Shown one piece after another: positions 1-8,861 of a stretch of DNA of 64,000 bases (the stretch's first letter is position 1; every line of letters begins with the position of its first letter). The notes beneath the pieces were generated by a model, which was given only the letters and a program-made list of their open reading frames with translations, searched no databases and was not told the DNA's origin. The DNA lies in contig JAMXDE010000045.1 in NCBI GenBank assembly GCA_026770025.1, positions 310,001 to 374,000 on the forward strand, given 5' to 3'. The position numbers and the translations under genes are program-made. The stretch comes from Craspedostauros australis (lineage: Eukaryota; Bacillariophyta; Bacillariophyceae; Mastogloiales; Achnanthaceae).

Positions 1-569
1 AGCTCCAGACCGGGCTTCCGATACTACAAGATAACATTGACTTGAATCGGTGGCGTTTCCTGCTGGGGACGGATTGCGTCGAAGCGATGCGACTGGATTG
101 GGGAAACGAATCGGAAACACGCGAAGCATTGGAATGGATCGAACGGCAGCAATCGCAGACCAAACAACCAAGCGATGATGGCGCTGCCGTGGTGCTCGCC
201 AGCACATTGCCCGTCCTGATCTTGGCATCGGATTGCGTGTATTGGCCGGAGCTGCATCTGCCGTTGGAGCAGGTGCTGATGCGGTTGCTGTCGCAGTGTC
301 CGCCGCAATCCGTCTGTCTGCTTGCTGGGATGCGACGGTGGAAGAGCGACAACGCATTCTACCAGTCGTTGGGGAAACAGACCCAGACGCCGACACATCG
401 ATTGCAGTGCACGTGCCTGCGGGAGCACGTATATCGTGAGGGTGCTTCGCACAGCGCTGACGACACTAACGGCACTAACGATGACAGCGTGGATGCAAGT
501 GCTGGTGCCAAACGTCAGGCGAAGCGAGAGATCATGCGTATCTACGCCATTCGGTGGGTTGGTAGATGA
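1..569 (+). CDS. METTL21-type protein lysine methyltransferase, C-terminal part
   Basis: The frame is open from the window edge to a TGA at 567-569, so the 5' part lies outside. The visible protein begins with a segment like the LPxLQxNIxLN motif of seven-beta-strand methyltransferase family 16 (METTL21/METTL18 group). Near residue 80 it has DCVYWPELHLPLEQ, which matches the hallmark D-x-VYxxE/WPELF motif that follows the SAM-binding strands, and it ends in YAIRW, typical of the last strand of the fold. These enzymes usually methylate lysines in chaperones or translation factors using S-adenosylmethionine; the substrate here cannot be read. The SAM-binding glycine loop is not in the window. 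The C-terminus carries an acidic, low-complexity insert of about 25 residues before the last strand. Family fairly sure; exact subfamily unsure. Confidence 0.7.
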   Translation, partial: LQTGLPILQDNIDLNRWRFLLGTDCVEAMRLDWGNESETREALEWIERQQSQTKQPSDDGAAVVLASTLPVLILASDCVYWPELHLPLEQVLMRLLSQCPPQSVCLLAGMRRWKSDNAFYQSLGKQTQTPTHRLQCTCLREHVYREGASHSADDTNGTNDDSVDASAGAKRQAKREIMRIYAIRWVGR

Positions 570-666
570 GAATAGCCTGCAGGTATACACGTGTGGTACC
601 AATCGAGATCATATCGATTGCGATAGACGGGAATGGTCATGTTTTCCTATCATTCTACGAGTACGA

Positions 667-713
667 GTGCATAGCACACACGTACAGTGCATAGCACACA
701 CGTACAGTGCATA
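667..713. repeat. 20-bp tandem repeat, about 2.3 copies
   Basis: The unit gtgcatagcacacacgtaca occurs twice head to tail at 667-686 and 687-706 and then starts a third, diverged copy. It lies in the 361-bp spacer between two convergent genes (570-931), in which I see nothing else beyond AT-rich sequence suited to 3' ends. Confidence 0.8.
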
Positions 714-931
714 ATACGTCGTAGATTGATGCATAATATTCCACGGATTGTGTGTTTATTTTAGTTTATTCGTATTATAGTAGAGTACTCGTGTGGTTAA
801 GTACTGCCATGTGTATGGATGCATGTAGTGGTATGTATTGTATGGATGCGCTTCCTCCCCTGATGTTCCAACCGCTGAGCGCGCACCGTGAGTAGCTTGC
901 GTACGGTACGAGTAGTTGGCATACTCGTAGT

Positions 932-2200
932 TTAGATGATGCCATCTACCATCACAGTGACGCGCTTGAGCAGGTTCTCCATTGCCATCAACGGTTTCTT
1001 CATCCAAAAGGGCAAGTCCACGTGTTCGTCTTGCATGATGAACCCGATGGTGGACAGCGTGAAGAGGAGGATGCCGCCAGGTTTGGAAAGGAGCGCGACG
1101 ACGACCTGCTGGCACGTCGAATCCTCGAAATCCTCCTTCTTGTCCCACAACGTCGTCGCGACGGCCCGGATGCCTCTCACAAAAATGGAAGAGCCGATGC
1201 ATCCCGCGTTGACGCGACGTGCCAGGCCCGTCTTCCCGAATGAAAGCAATCCGGAAAAGGCGTAGACCAACACGCGGCCAAGGTTCTGGATGGACTTGGT
1301 CTTCTCCTTGGCCACCTTGGACAGCCCTCCTGTCAGCAACAGACGGGATGTGGGAAAGCCAAGGCGGCGGTTGGTCTCGAGGAACAGCGAGCCCAAATTC
1401 AACGTCAGGCAGTAGCGCGAAACGAACTTGCCAATACGGCTGTCGTTGTGGCCGCTGGCGAGGACCGCCATGAACTGGAACGCGAAGCCTTTGAGGATGT
1501 CGAAGATCTCATCGATGTCCAGGACCCGCAGGAACGTCCCGATGCTCGCACCTGCCTTGATCAGCCGCTTCATGTCGCGCTGGACATTGCGGATGATGCG
1601 CTTCTGCGTCCTCTTGAGCTCCCGCTCTTCACGCTGCGTGATGACCCCGTCCTCGCGTGCCTGCCGCGCCATGGCCATCTGCTTCCTGGCCGACTCCACG
1701 CGCGTCTGCATCTGGCCGATGCTGCGTGCCGCCATGACGAAGGACGGTGCACGCCACACGGCGGAACGGACGGCCTGTCGGAAGTTGCGACGGGCCTCTT
1801 TCAGCGCCTCTTCCAATTTTGCGAACCCCGTGGCCCGCATCATGGTGATGAAGTGGATCTGGCCAGGAGCCTCGCGGCTTCCGACGATCAGCGCGGCTCC
1901 GTAGAGCGCGGTGAGGGATCCCGAAATGGTCGGCAGCACCTTGCTCGCCAACGTCTCGTCCTCGTCGTCATCGTCGAGGAAGAATGGGAGGTTGTCGATG
2001 GCATTGAAGCGATCCCGCACGTACGAGATGACGTCGAAACCGTCACCATCGGATTCGCTTCCCACCTGGCCTCGACCTCCTCCCGTCGCCGACGCTTCTG
2101 TGCGTACAATGGATCCCTGCAGGCATAGGAAGAATAGAAGCAGAGTCAAAGGTCCAAGCCTCGATGCTGGTGCACCCTGATTTGTTCCGAAAGGCATCAT
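932..2200 (-). CDS. Secreted or endomembrane-targeted protein of unknown function
   Basis: The frame runs on to an ATG at 2341, but I prefer the ATG pair at 2195-2200. From there the protein opens with a short polar stretch and then LGPLTLLLFFLCLQG, a clear signal peptide, whereas the longer start would bury it. The mature protein has an acidic segment (FFLDDDDEDE), a Gly/Ala-rich hydrophobic stretch (ISGSLTALYGAALIVG), a long basic alpha-helical part rich in Arg/Lys/Glu/Gln that probably forms a coiled coil, and then several hydrophobic helices up to the C-terminus (for example GGILLFTLSTIGFIM). No enzymatic motif is visible. There is no clear ASAF motif after the signal peptide, so plastid targeting is possible but not supported. 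Probably a membrane-associated protein of the secretory system or plastid envelope. Confidence 0.6.
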   Translation of the reverse strand: MMPFGTNQGAPASRLGPLTLLLFFLCLQGSIVRTEASATGGGRGQVGSESDGDGFDVISYVRDRFNAIDNLPFFLDDDDEDETLASKVLPTISGSLTALYGAALIVGSREAPGQIHFITMMRATGFAKLEEALKEARRNFRQAVRSAVWRAPSFVMAARSIGQMQTRVESARKQMAMARQAREDGVITQREERELKRTQKRIIRNVQRDMKRLIKAGASIGTFLRVLDIDEIFDILKGFAFQFMAVLASGHNDSRIGKFVSRYCLTLNLGSLFLETNRRLGFPTSRLLLTGGLSKVAKEKTKSIQNLGRVLVYAFSGLLSFGKTGLARRVNAGCIGSSIFVRGIRAVATTLWDKKEDFEDSTCQQVVVALLSKPGGILLFTLSTIGFIMQDEHVDLPFWMKKPLMAMENLLKRVTVMVDGII

Positions 2201-2916
2201 GATGGTTGCTATCGTACGAGCTACTGGTACGAGTAGAGTTCTCGCCTTGCTACACTGCTCCGCTCTGTTCGTTTTCTGGTTGCCGCCGCCTGTAGGACGT
2301 GTGGACAGGATCGGCACCCGCACGAGCTGCGACCTATCCATTGGCAGGAAGGGGAGGAGGGTGGAAGATTCTGTGCAGCCTTACCTGTCTCTCTTGGTCC
2401 GAAGATTTCACGGGAACGAAGGCGTCAAGACTGACATGATTGATGGGTTGTTTGGATCAATTCGATTCCTATTTCTCAAAGTCGAAACAGGACACAAAGA
2501 ATCTGTCACAGTTCTATGTCATCAAGTTGAGGAGAGAACCAATGACAAAATCATGACGGACAATCCTGCCAATATTGGTTTCAGGACATGTCGTCTTGGT
2601 GAAACACGGTACAATCACGAATTTGCGGATACGTGCTTTGCCAAACACGAACATCCCGAACGAACCACTTTTTGGCAACCTCGAATTGGGCAGCGGAAGT
2701 TTGGCAGAGAAAGGCGTCAACCAAGAAGAGACGTCTTGCGAAAACGCAAAGAATGAAAGTGTTGGTGCACGAACATCGTTGTGTGTGTGGGTACCTGCTG
2801 CATCTCTGGTATGTTTCGGTGGTGCGTGATCTCCTCATGCTGTTGTTTCGCGTGAGCACAACACCAAAATAATGGTGAGCGAATTCATCTGACAGCAAGC
2901 CTCACAAATCGGCGCG
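2201..2916. other. Intergenic region between divergent genes
   Basis: Holds the 5' flanks of the secreted-protein gene and of the MYB gene. The open frames here (for example 2199-2756) have no recognisable domain and overlap on both strands. No conserved site was identified. Confidence 0.5.
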
Positions 2917-3684
2917 ATGAAACCTGAAAGCAATGAAAGAATCCTCATGCTACCAAAAGCATCTTCGAGAACAACGACCATGACCCCGATGCAAATGGCG
3001 TTGCCACCGTCAACAACAGCGACTGCAACAGCGACTGCAACAACGACAGCGACAACGACAGCGACAACGACAGCGACACCAGCGTCAACATTGACAACGA
3101 CAGCAGCGTCAGCGGACATAGCAGCAACCATAGCGATGTTCGAAGAGCACAGCCAATTGCGGTTCCGCGATGAGACCATCGAAGAAACGATTGCGATCCT
3201 TGGTGCTACGTTGGAAGCTGCTCGGTTTCGACACATGAAGGCGCAGTCTCTCCACCCAATCATCCCAAAGCCCATCGAGCATTCGCCTGGTGTAGACAGT
3301 TCTGCAGTTTCAAACGCAGCGCCAGCGCCACACGCAGGCCATCCGTCAACGATCGATGGCAAGCAAGTCACCGGCGACGGCAGCTCATCGCGAGCAGCGT
3401 CCCGAGTGCCGACGCACAAGCCGAGCAAGTACACCCCGCGCAAGAAAAAGTTCCACAGGAAAGGGAGGATCTGCCCGCCGCCGCCGCTTCAGCAGGCATA
3501 TGGGCGCTGGACGACCGCAGAGCACGAGCTGTTCCTCAAGGGGCTCAATGAGTTTGGCTGCGACTGGCGGAGGATGACGCTGAAGGTACCAAGCCGGACA
3601 ATCGTACAAATCCGCACCCATGCCCAAAAATTCTTTGCCAAGCGCTTCTCCAACAGGCGTTCGAGCCCCAAGAAGTCGACGTAA
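2917..3684 (+). CDS. Single-repeat MYB transcription factor, SHAQKYF class (THAQKFF variant)
   Basis: The 255-residue protein has one MYB/SANT repeat at its C-terminal end (about residues 190-245). It has regularly spaced aromatic residues (GRWTTAEHELFLKGL, GCDWRRM) and the third helix contains VQIRTHAQKFFAKRF, a variant of the SHAQKYF signature of the CCA1/REVEILLE/MYBST1 type of DNA-binding proteins. A basic patch (KYTPRKKKFHRKGR) just before the repeat may act as a nuclear localisation signal. Residues 25-70 are a Thr/Ala low-complexity tract from an (ACA/GCG)n repeat. The middle part is disordered. The protein ends soon after the MYB repeat, so no known activation domain follows. In stramenopiles such single-repeat MYBs are numerous and their targets mostly unknown. 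The first ATG is used; a later in-frame ATG at about 2947 would also keep the whole domain. Confidence 0.85.
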   Translation: MKPESNERILMLPKASSRTTTMTPMQMALPPSTTATATATATTTATTTATTTATPASTLTTTAASADIAATIAMFEEHSQLRFRDETIEETIAILGATLEAARFRHMKAQSLHPIIPKPIEHSPGVDSSAVSNAAPAPHAGHPSTIDGKQVTGDGSSSRAASRVPTHKPSKYTPRKKKFHRKGRICPPPPLQQAYGRWTTAEHELFLKGLNEFGCDWRRMTLKVPSRTIVQIRTHAQKFFAKRFSNRRSSPKKST

Positions 3685-5754
3685 GGACAAGCCGACTTCG
3701 AGTTGAGGATCGGCGTCTCCCAACTGTAGGCGGCTGTGTTCGGATGACCTGACGAATACGCTGATGGCATGATATTAGGGCTGCATACATGGAGAGCTAC
3801 ACAAAATTACATATTTTAGAACGTTCTTGTGTCAGAGAAACATGCGCGCGCATCCGATACGGCTCTCGCCCAGGAGAGAAAGAGAGCAGCAGCAGCCTAC
3901 ACGGCAAGGCTCCTCAATTTAGACCATCGACGAATACGCGTACCTTGGAAGGGATGCATGAAACCGAAGAAATCAGCAATCCCGGGCCTCTTCTCGTTGC
4001 TGCAAGTATTCTGTTGATATTGCTGCGCAGCAGCACCGGATGTTCACATGATATATTATATTTACATTGCACGACAATGCGAAAGAGATGCCGACGAATT
4101 CGCGATCGTGCCATGGTACAACGTTCCACTCTGCTGCTGATTCATTCAAAGGTCTACCAACAAGACGAGAAGAGATTTGCCGCCTGCTTTCACGGATTCG
4201 GGTACAGAGGGCGCAGCTTGGCGCAAGGCCTTATACTTCAGGGTGAATTCTTGTTGTCGTGTCAGACAGGTACGAGAAAAAAGAGCGCTTCGGACAAGTC
4301 TCCGCAATCAAATCTCAGACGAGAGAGAATCTGATGGTAAGCCCCCATCCAGGATGAGCCTTGGCTGGTTGGTTGGGGTGGGCGCATGGTTCCGTGCCTA
4401 AAAAAGGAGCGAATGGAATCGACCACGCGGGTTGCGCCCCAACCCAACGGAGGCAGCAATGCGTGGTCACGAAACAATCCAAAACACAAGTGGGATTTCG
4501 TCATCGTTGGGCTAGTGTGTACAGGCCAAAGCACGAAAAGTCAGGTTAATTCTGGTTCGCATCCTGCGCAAAAAAGCGACTAGCTGAATTTTGTTAGAGA
4601 TGTGATACTTAACATCACAAGAACACGACGAAAATAGCTCCAAATTTTGGGTCTTGCTGTTCCAAGAGTTCTGCCACGGCACCCGCTTTGCCGAAATAGT
4701 TGAATCCACATTTCGCCGCCAGCCGGGTGAGGAGGCAGTCCCCACCACCATTTCCACGCAGTTCCTCCCTGATTTGCCATGAATCCATCGACAGGGTGCA
4801 AACAGGTGCTGCCTCTCTGCGAGCCACTAATACTCTGTCCCCCGTCCCTGTCGGGAGAACAGACGGTTTGCCACCGATTGGGGGAAATATGAGATAGAAT
4901 ACGAGTAGGACATCTCCAGCCACTCTGCTTTGACCATCGGCGTAACGGGGAGTGCATGATAACATAAGATGATATGATGCATCAGACAGATAGATGATTG
5001 CTCAATATTGCACAAGGTGAAGCATTTACGTTCTTCGTCTTGGATACCCCTCTACCGCCACCACATGCCCCTAACATCTTTCTTTCTCTTATCGGAGGCG
5101 GCGGATCTGCTGGAGATCACCTTGTTGCAGGCTGCACACACCAACCCGCCTCTTGCCGAGATACTCGCAGCATGCCTTCCAATTGGACTCATCCATTATT
5201 CCGTGTTGAAGCGTGTTCGTCAATGTGACGATGGTTTGATTCCTTCCTCCTCTGGAGCGGATCTGCTAGTCACGGCCATGATCATTGGCCATGGCAACTT
5301 CCAACATTCCACTCCAGTGCACCATGCATAGAGTGCCTTGGTTGCATATATTGTGTCATTGTGCGCAGCAATGGGCGCCGTCATATTCGTATGCACTTCC
5401 ATAGCCTCCGCAGATATCTTGATTGCAGGCACACCACGAGGATGATCTGCACGAAAAAAGAAGTTTGTCAATAGCTTCCGCCTGGCAGCTTCGGAGGCAG
5501 TCCAATTTTGTTTCGTTTCTTTCGATCGGTGGGTGGGTGCTGGTCCGTGGAACAGCATCGATCTGTTGTGCTGCACCATGCACAATGGATGGGTTTGTGA
5601 ATGTACCGATATGTCAAGCTTCCCTCAATACCACAGGATTCACTGTTTCTTCCTGTCCACAATCGTCGCAACTGGGCAGGAACAAGTTGCTATGCAAGAC
5701 TTGTTTTTCCAGTCTTCATGCCATCACGGCAGCGCAAGGAAAGAGACGGCGAGT
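3685..5754. other. Gene-poor intergenic region
   Basis: Two kilobases without a supported gene. The longest frames (3789-4334 plus strand, 4615-4965 minus strand, 5008-5331 plus strand) show no domain, no family motif and shadow each other. The minus frame at 4615-4965 reads somewhat like protein, but I cannot assign it. Confidence 0.45.
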
Positions 5755-6507
5755 TCACCGCTCGCTTGCTCGCAGCTGTTGTTCCGTCGGCGTTGGTAAT
5801 CCTGCGGAATGATACTCCCAATCCGCAACTGCGCCGGCCCATGCTTCATTCTCCTCATCGGTCGGAAAGACTTTGCACTGGCGTTGCAGCGGCATGTCAA
5901 TTCCAAAATGGTCGACGACCTTCGCGAAAAATGATGGGTTGTGGAATTCATGTTGGCCCCTCAATTGCGTGGCCAATCCATCACGCATCGTCTGAGGAGA
6001 ATGCGAGAGTGCATGCGGATCACTGAGCGCAATCGATTTTGTGTTCGTTGTTTGCTGTTGCCTACGATGCGTAGCAGTCCTCACGAAGTCCGTTTCCCAT
6101 GTGATCAGCGAATTGCATCCCAATGTGGGACCTGGCGAATTCGATGTCTTTTCGTCGTTCTTTGTCTTGGGCATGGTTCCGCTCTCCTTGTTTCCGCACA
6201 TTCGTTGTCGTTTCGTCTGCCGCTGCCGTTGGTTGCGTGGGTTGGATTGGCTGCGGCTGCCTTTGTGCCCACTGCCGACGTCACCACGATCGTCATCGTC
6301 TTTTTCAACAGTATCGTCGTTAGTGTCGATGTCCAAGTAACCTCCCACCACATGTGCCAACGCGTTGTTCGAACGTGGATGAGGGCTCTTCGTCTCAATC
6401 TTCTTCTTCTTCTTCTTCTTCTTGTCGTCCTTCACATTCGTGCATGACGTTGCTTTGAAGTCGTCGGCAGACGAGGGGTCGGATCCGTAGCCACCCAACG
6501 TGTCCAT
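5755..6507 (-). CDS. HCNGP / SAP30-binding-protein-like protein
   Basis: The 250-residue protein starts MDTLGGYGSDPSSADD, much like the (L)xxYGSDSSxxDE start of SAP30BP/HCNGP proteins. Near the C-terminus it has HEFHNPSFFAKVVDHFGID, which matches the family core (short polar segment, F-x-NP, then a helix ending in FGID). Between the two are a run of nine lysines encoded by a CTT microsatellite and a basic, disordered region. HCNGP proteins are nuclear, interact with the SAP30 corepressor and are also linked to splicing. The usual GSNFPKDVFDP stretch after FGID is diverged here (MPLQRQCKVFPTDEENE), so the assignment rests on the two ends of the domain. Single exon; stop at the 3' end facing the MYB gene. 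Confidence 0.62.
   Translation of the reverse strand: MDTLGGYGSDPSSADDFKATSCTNVKDDKKKKKKKKIETKSPHPRSNNALAHVVGGYLDIDTNDDTVEKDDDDRGDVGSGHKGSRSQSNPRNQRQRQTKRQRMCGNKESGTMPKTKNDEKTSNSPGPTLGCNSLITWETDFVRTATHRRQQQTTNTKSIALSDPHALSHSPQTMRDGLATQLRGQHEFHNPSFFAKVVDHFGIDMPLQRQCKVFPTDEENEAWAGAVADWEYHSAGLPTPTEQQLRASER
6400..6423. repeat. (CTT)8 microsatellite within a coding region
   Basis: Eight perfect CTT units encode most of the poly-lysine run of the HCNGP-like protein on the minus strand, so repeat slippage would change the number of lysines. Confidence 0.9.
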
Positions 6508-7240
6508 CGTATCTATCGTTGCCGTCTTGTAGTATTCGTCGCTGCACTCGTTCCCGATGTGTTCGCTTGGTGGGACGTTGTCTGATCTCCCGGCGATGCT
6601 TTGCCGTGGCTCGATTCACCTCACTTCCTTCCCCTTTGCTTCCCTCCGATTCGTCCAGCTCCGCTCTGTCGTGACCAAGAATTGCGACGAAGCAAGGGAA
6701 TACGTGAGACCAATACCCCGAAAGAAGGGCGTTTGTGCTGCTCTTGAGTATCCGCAGTCGATTGTACCATACCCGTACGAGTGTTGTTGGTGGGCACAGG
6801 AATGGGAGGCGGTATGATCTATTATAACTTGACTACCCAGAGCGAGTCGAATTGCGAGAGACGCCAACCGGACAGAGAGGAGGAGAGAGAGGAAGCAAGA
6901 CTTCATGCATTGTGCACGAAATGGTTCTGGAGGTGGTCACGTCTCCCATGTCGTGACCACAAATGCTCGTGACGGCGAGGCCTCGCGCCTTTTTGTTGGT
7001 CTTGGATGGAAAACATGGTGTTCTTTGATTATGGTATTCAGTACCATTTGAGAGGTTCTTTCCGCCCGTATCGAGGAAGCCCACAACGGCAAGCTAGAGA
7101 GTCATGGCCGCGCATAGGACGAAAAGATGAGAGGAGAGGGAGGTGTCAGGTACGACCTATCCGCACTTCCACAAGACTCATGATAGAGGATCAAAAGGCC
7201 GCAACGGCTTTGCTAACGCTACGTAACGCTGTCGAAAAAT
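6508..7240. other. Intergenic region
   Basis: Lies between the 5' end of the HCNGP-like gene and the 3' end of the arginase gene, both on the minus strand. It must contain the HCNGP-like promoter. No motif, RNA gene or coding frame was recognised. Confidence 0.5.
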
Positions 7241-8861
7241 TTATAAAATGCTGTTGCCCATCAGCGAGGTGGCGATTTGCAGGCCCAGCTCAATGGTGTC
7301 ATCGGCGCCGTCGTCGTGGCTGAGGGTAGGGTTCAGTTCCACGATTTCGGCAGACGCCAGATTGCCAGTTTGGGCCACAGCTTCGGCGACGAAGTGCGCT
7401 TCGCGGTATGTCAATCCGCCACGCACGGCCGTGCCGGTTGCTGGTGCTAACGCAGGATCGATTGCGTCGACGTCGTACGACACATGCAACGGCCGGTTGG
7501 GATCTTGTGCCAGCAAATGGGCGAATGCGCGGTCCATCACCGATCCGATGCCGTAGCGGTCGATGTCGTACATTGTGAATGCCCGGATGTTCAAGTCACG
7601 GATCCATTGCCGTTCGGTCGGATCAATATCTCTCAGCCCGACATACACGATCTGCTCTGGCGACAGCTTGGGAACGTGCTCCAGGAATTCAAATCCTGGA
7701 AGTGCCGCGAAGTCAACCGCGGTGCTTGGCTGGTACTGATGATGATCCATAAGCAATCCGATCGGCATGCCATGCATGTTCCCGCTCTCGCTCGTGGCGG
7801 GCGTGTTCAAGTCGGCGTGTGCATCAACCCAAATGACCCCGGTGTTGGGTCGGACCGTGAGGATTCCTGCCAGAGAACCCGCCCCGATGGAATGATCGCC
7901 ACCCAGAATGAGCGGGAACTGGTCCTTTTGTATCACGCCCGCGACAGTGTTGAAGAGGAGTTCGTTTCCCTGGCCGACGAGTTTGCAATTCTTGGCATTC
8001 GGTGGATCTGGTGGCAATGCTGTCCCAGACAAGTTCGAATCGAACGAAAGATCTGGCAAGTCCTCCACTCTCCAGCCAAGCGATGAGAGCATTCCACGCA
8101 AACCCTTTTCTCTCAGCAGCGCAGGTCCATGATCCTGAATGAGCAGAGGGTGCATGCAGCATCAGTTTTGTGGACCAACATTAGCGATGCCGGTTCCACC
8201 GGTTTTGAGTGATCGGCACAGTCATCAAGTGCAACACAATATGATCCAGCGCAATGCATCGTGTTGTGTTGTGCCGTGTTGTGGAGAACCAATCGATACG
8301 AGGAAGTGTGTGAGTGGGAGACGAAGGGGAACATGAATGCTATGGAGTAGAGGAGAATGGTTGTGTGTGAGTGCTTGTGGTGGCACTCCTGTGGCGGTGC
8401 ACCTGCTGACTTACCGTTCCAGCAAATGGCTGCCCGTATGTCATCGGTGCCCTGTGAATTGATCAACATTATGAGGTTGGCGCGAGTAGATGTGAGTGGA
8501 AGATGAGCGGAATGCAGAGATTGGATGAGATGGCGTAGTGTCCGACTGCTGCAATGAGATCGCATCAAAGGACCCAGCCGCGCCAACTAATTCGTAGGAA
8601 TGTAAAGAGCAAGCAGCGCTCTCAAACATCGACTGTCACGCACCCGATGATAGTTGCTGTTCTGGGATGCCGACAATGCTGGAACAGACTTCCGTCGCTG
8701 CCAGAAGGCAGCATGCGATCAACGATGACATGCTGCTTTCCAAATCCTGTCGTTTTGAGCAATGGCGTGCCATCGCTGCCGCCGTTCGATGCGCTTGCGA
8801 AGCGGCAACTCGAAAGGGTGGGTCTCAATTTGCGGAAACATTCTGTCTCTCCCTTCAACAT
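7241..8861 (-). CDS. Arginase family enzyme (ureohydrolase), three exons, probably mitochondrial
   Basis: Hydrolyses arginine to ornithine and urea, or a related guanidino substrate. Exon 3 (8134-7241) has the Mn-binding motifs LILGGDHSIGAG, WVDAHADLN and SYDVDAIDP, and the late glutamate in EIVELNP. The N-terminal family motif is split. Exon 1 ends in TIIG at 8644 (donor GTGCGT). Exon 2 (8451-8415, 37 nt; acceptor TTCACAG, donor GTAAGT) gives APMTYGQPFAGT. Exon 3 starts with DHGPALLREKG after acceptor CATTCAG. Joined, this reads as a continuous arginase N-terminus in a single frame, and the total is 382 codons. The proposed start at 8861 precedes a Ser/Arg/Ala-rich segment that could be a mitochondrial transit peptide; ATGs at 9008 and 8714 are alternatives. 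Diatoms carry a mitochondrial urea cycle in which such an enzyme acts. Exons 2 and 3 are firm; the 5' end is less so. Confidence 0.9.

Noticed and set aside
2199..2756. Plus-strand 185-residue frame upstream of the MYB gene
   Set aside because: It overlaps the 5' end of the minus-strand secreted-protein gene and has no domain.
8113..8586. Minus-strand 157-residue frame over the arginase introns
   Set aside because: It reads through both proposed introns in a frame other than the arginase one; the arginase motif across the splice sites is far better supported.
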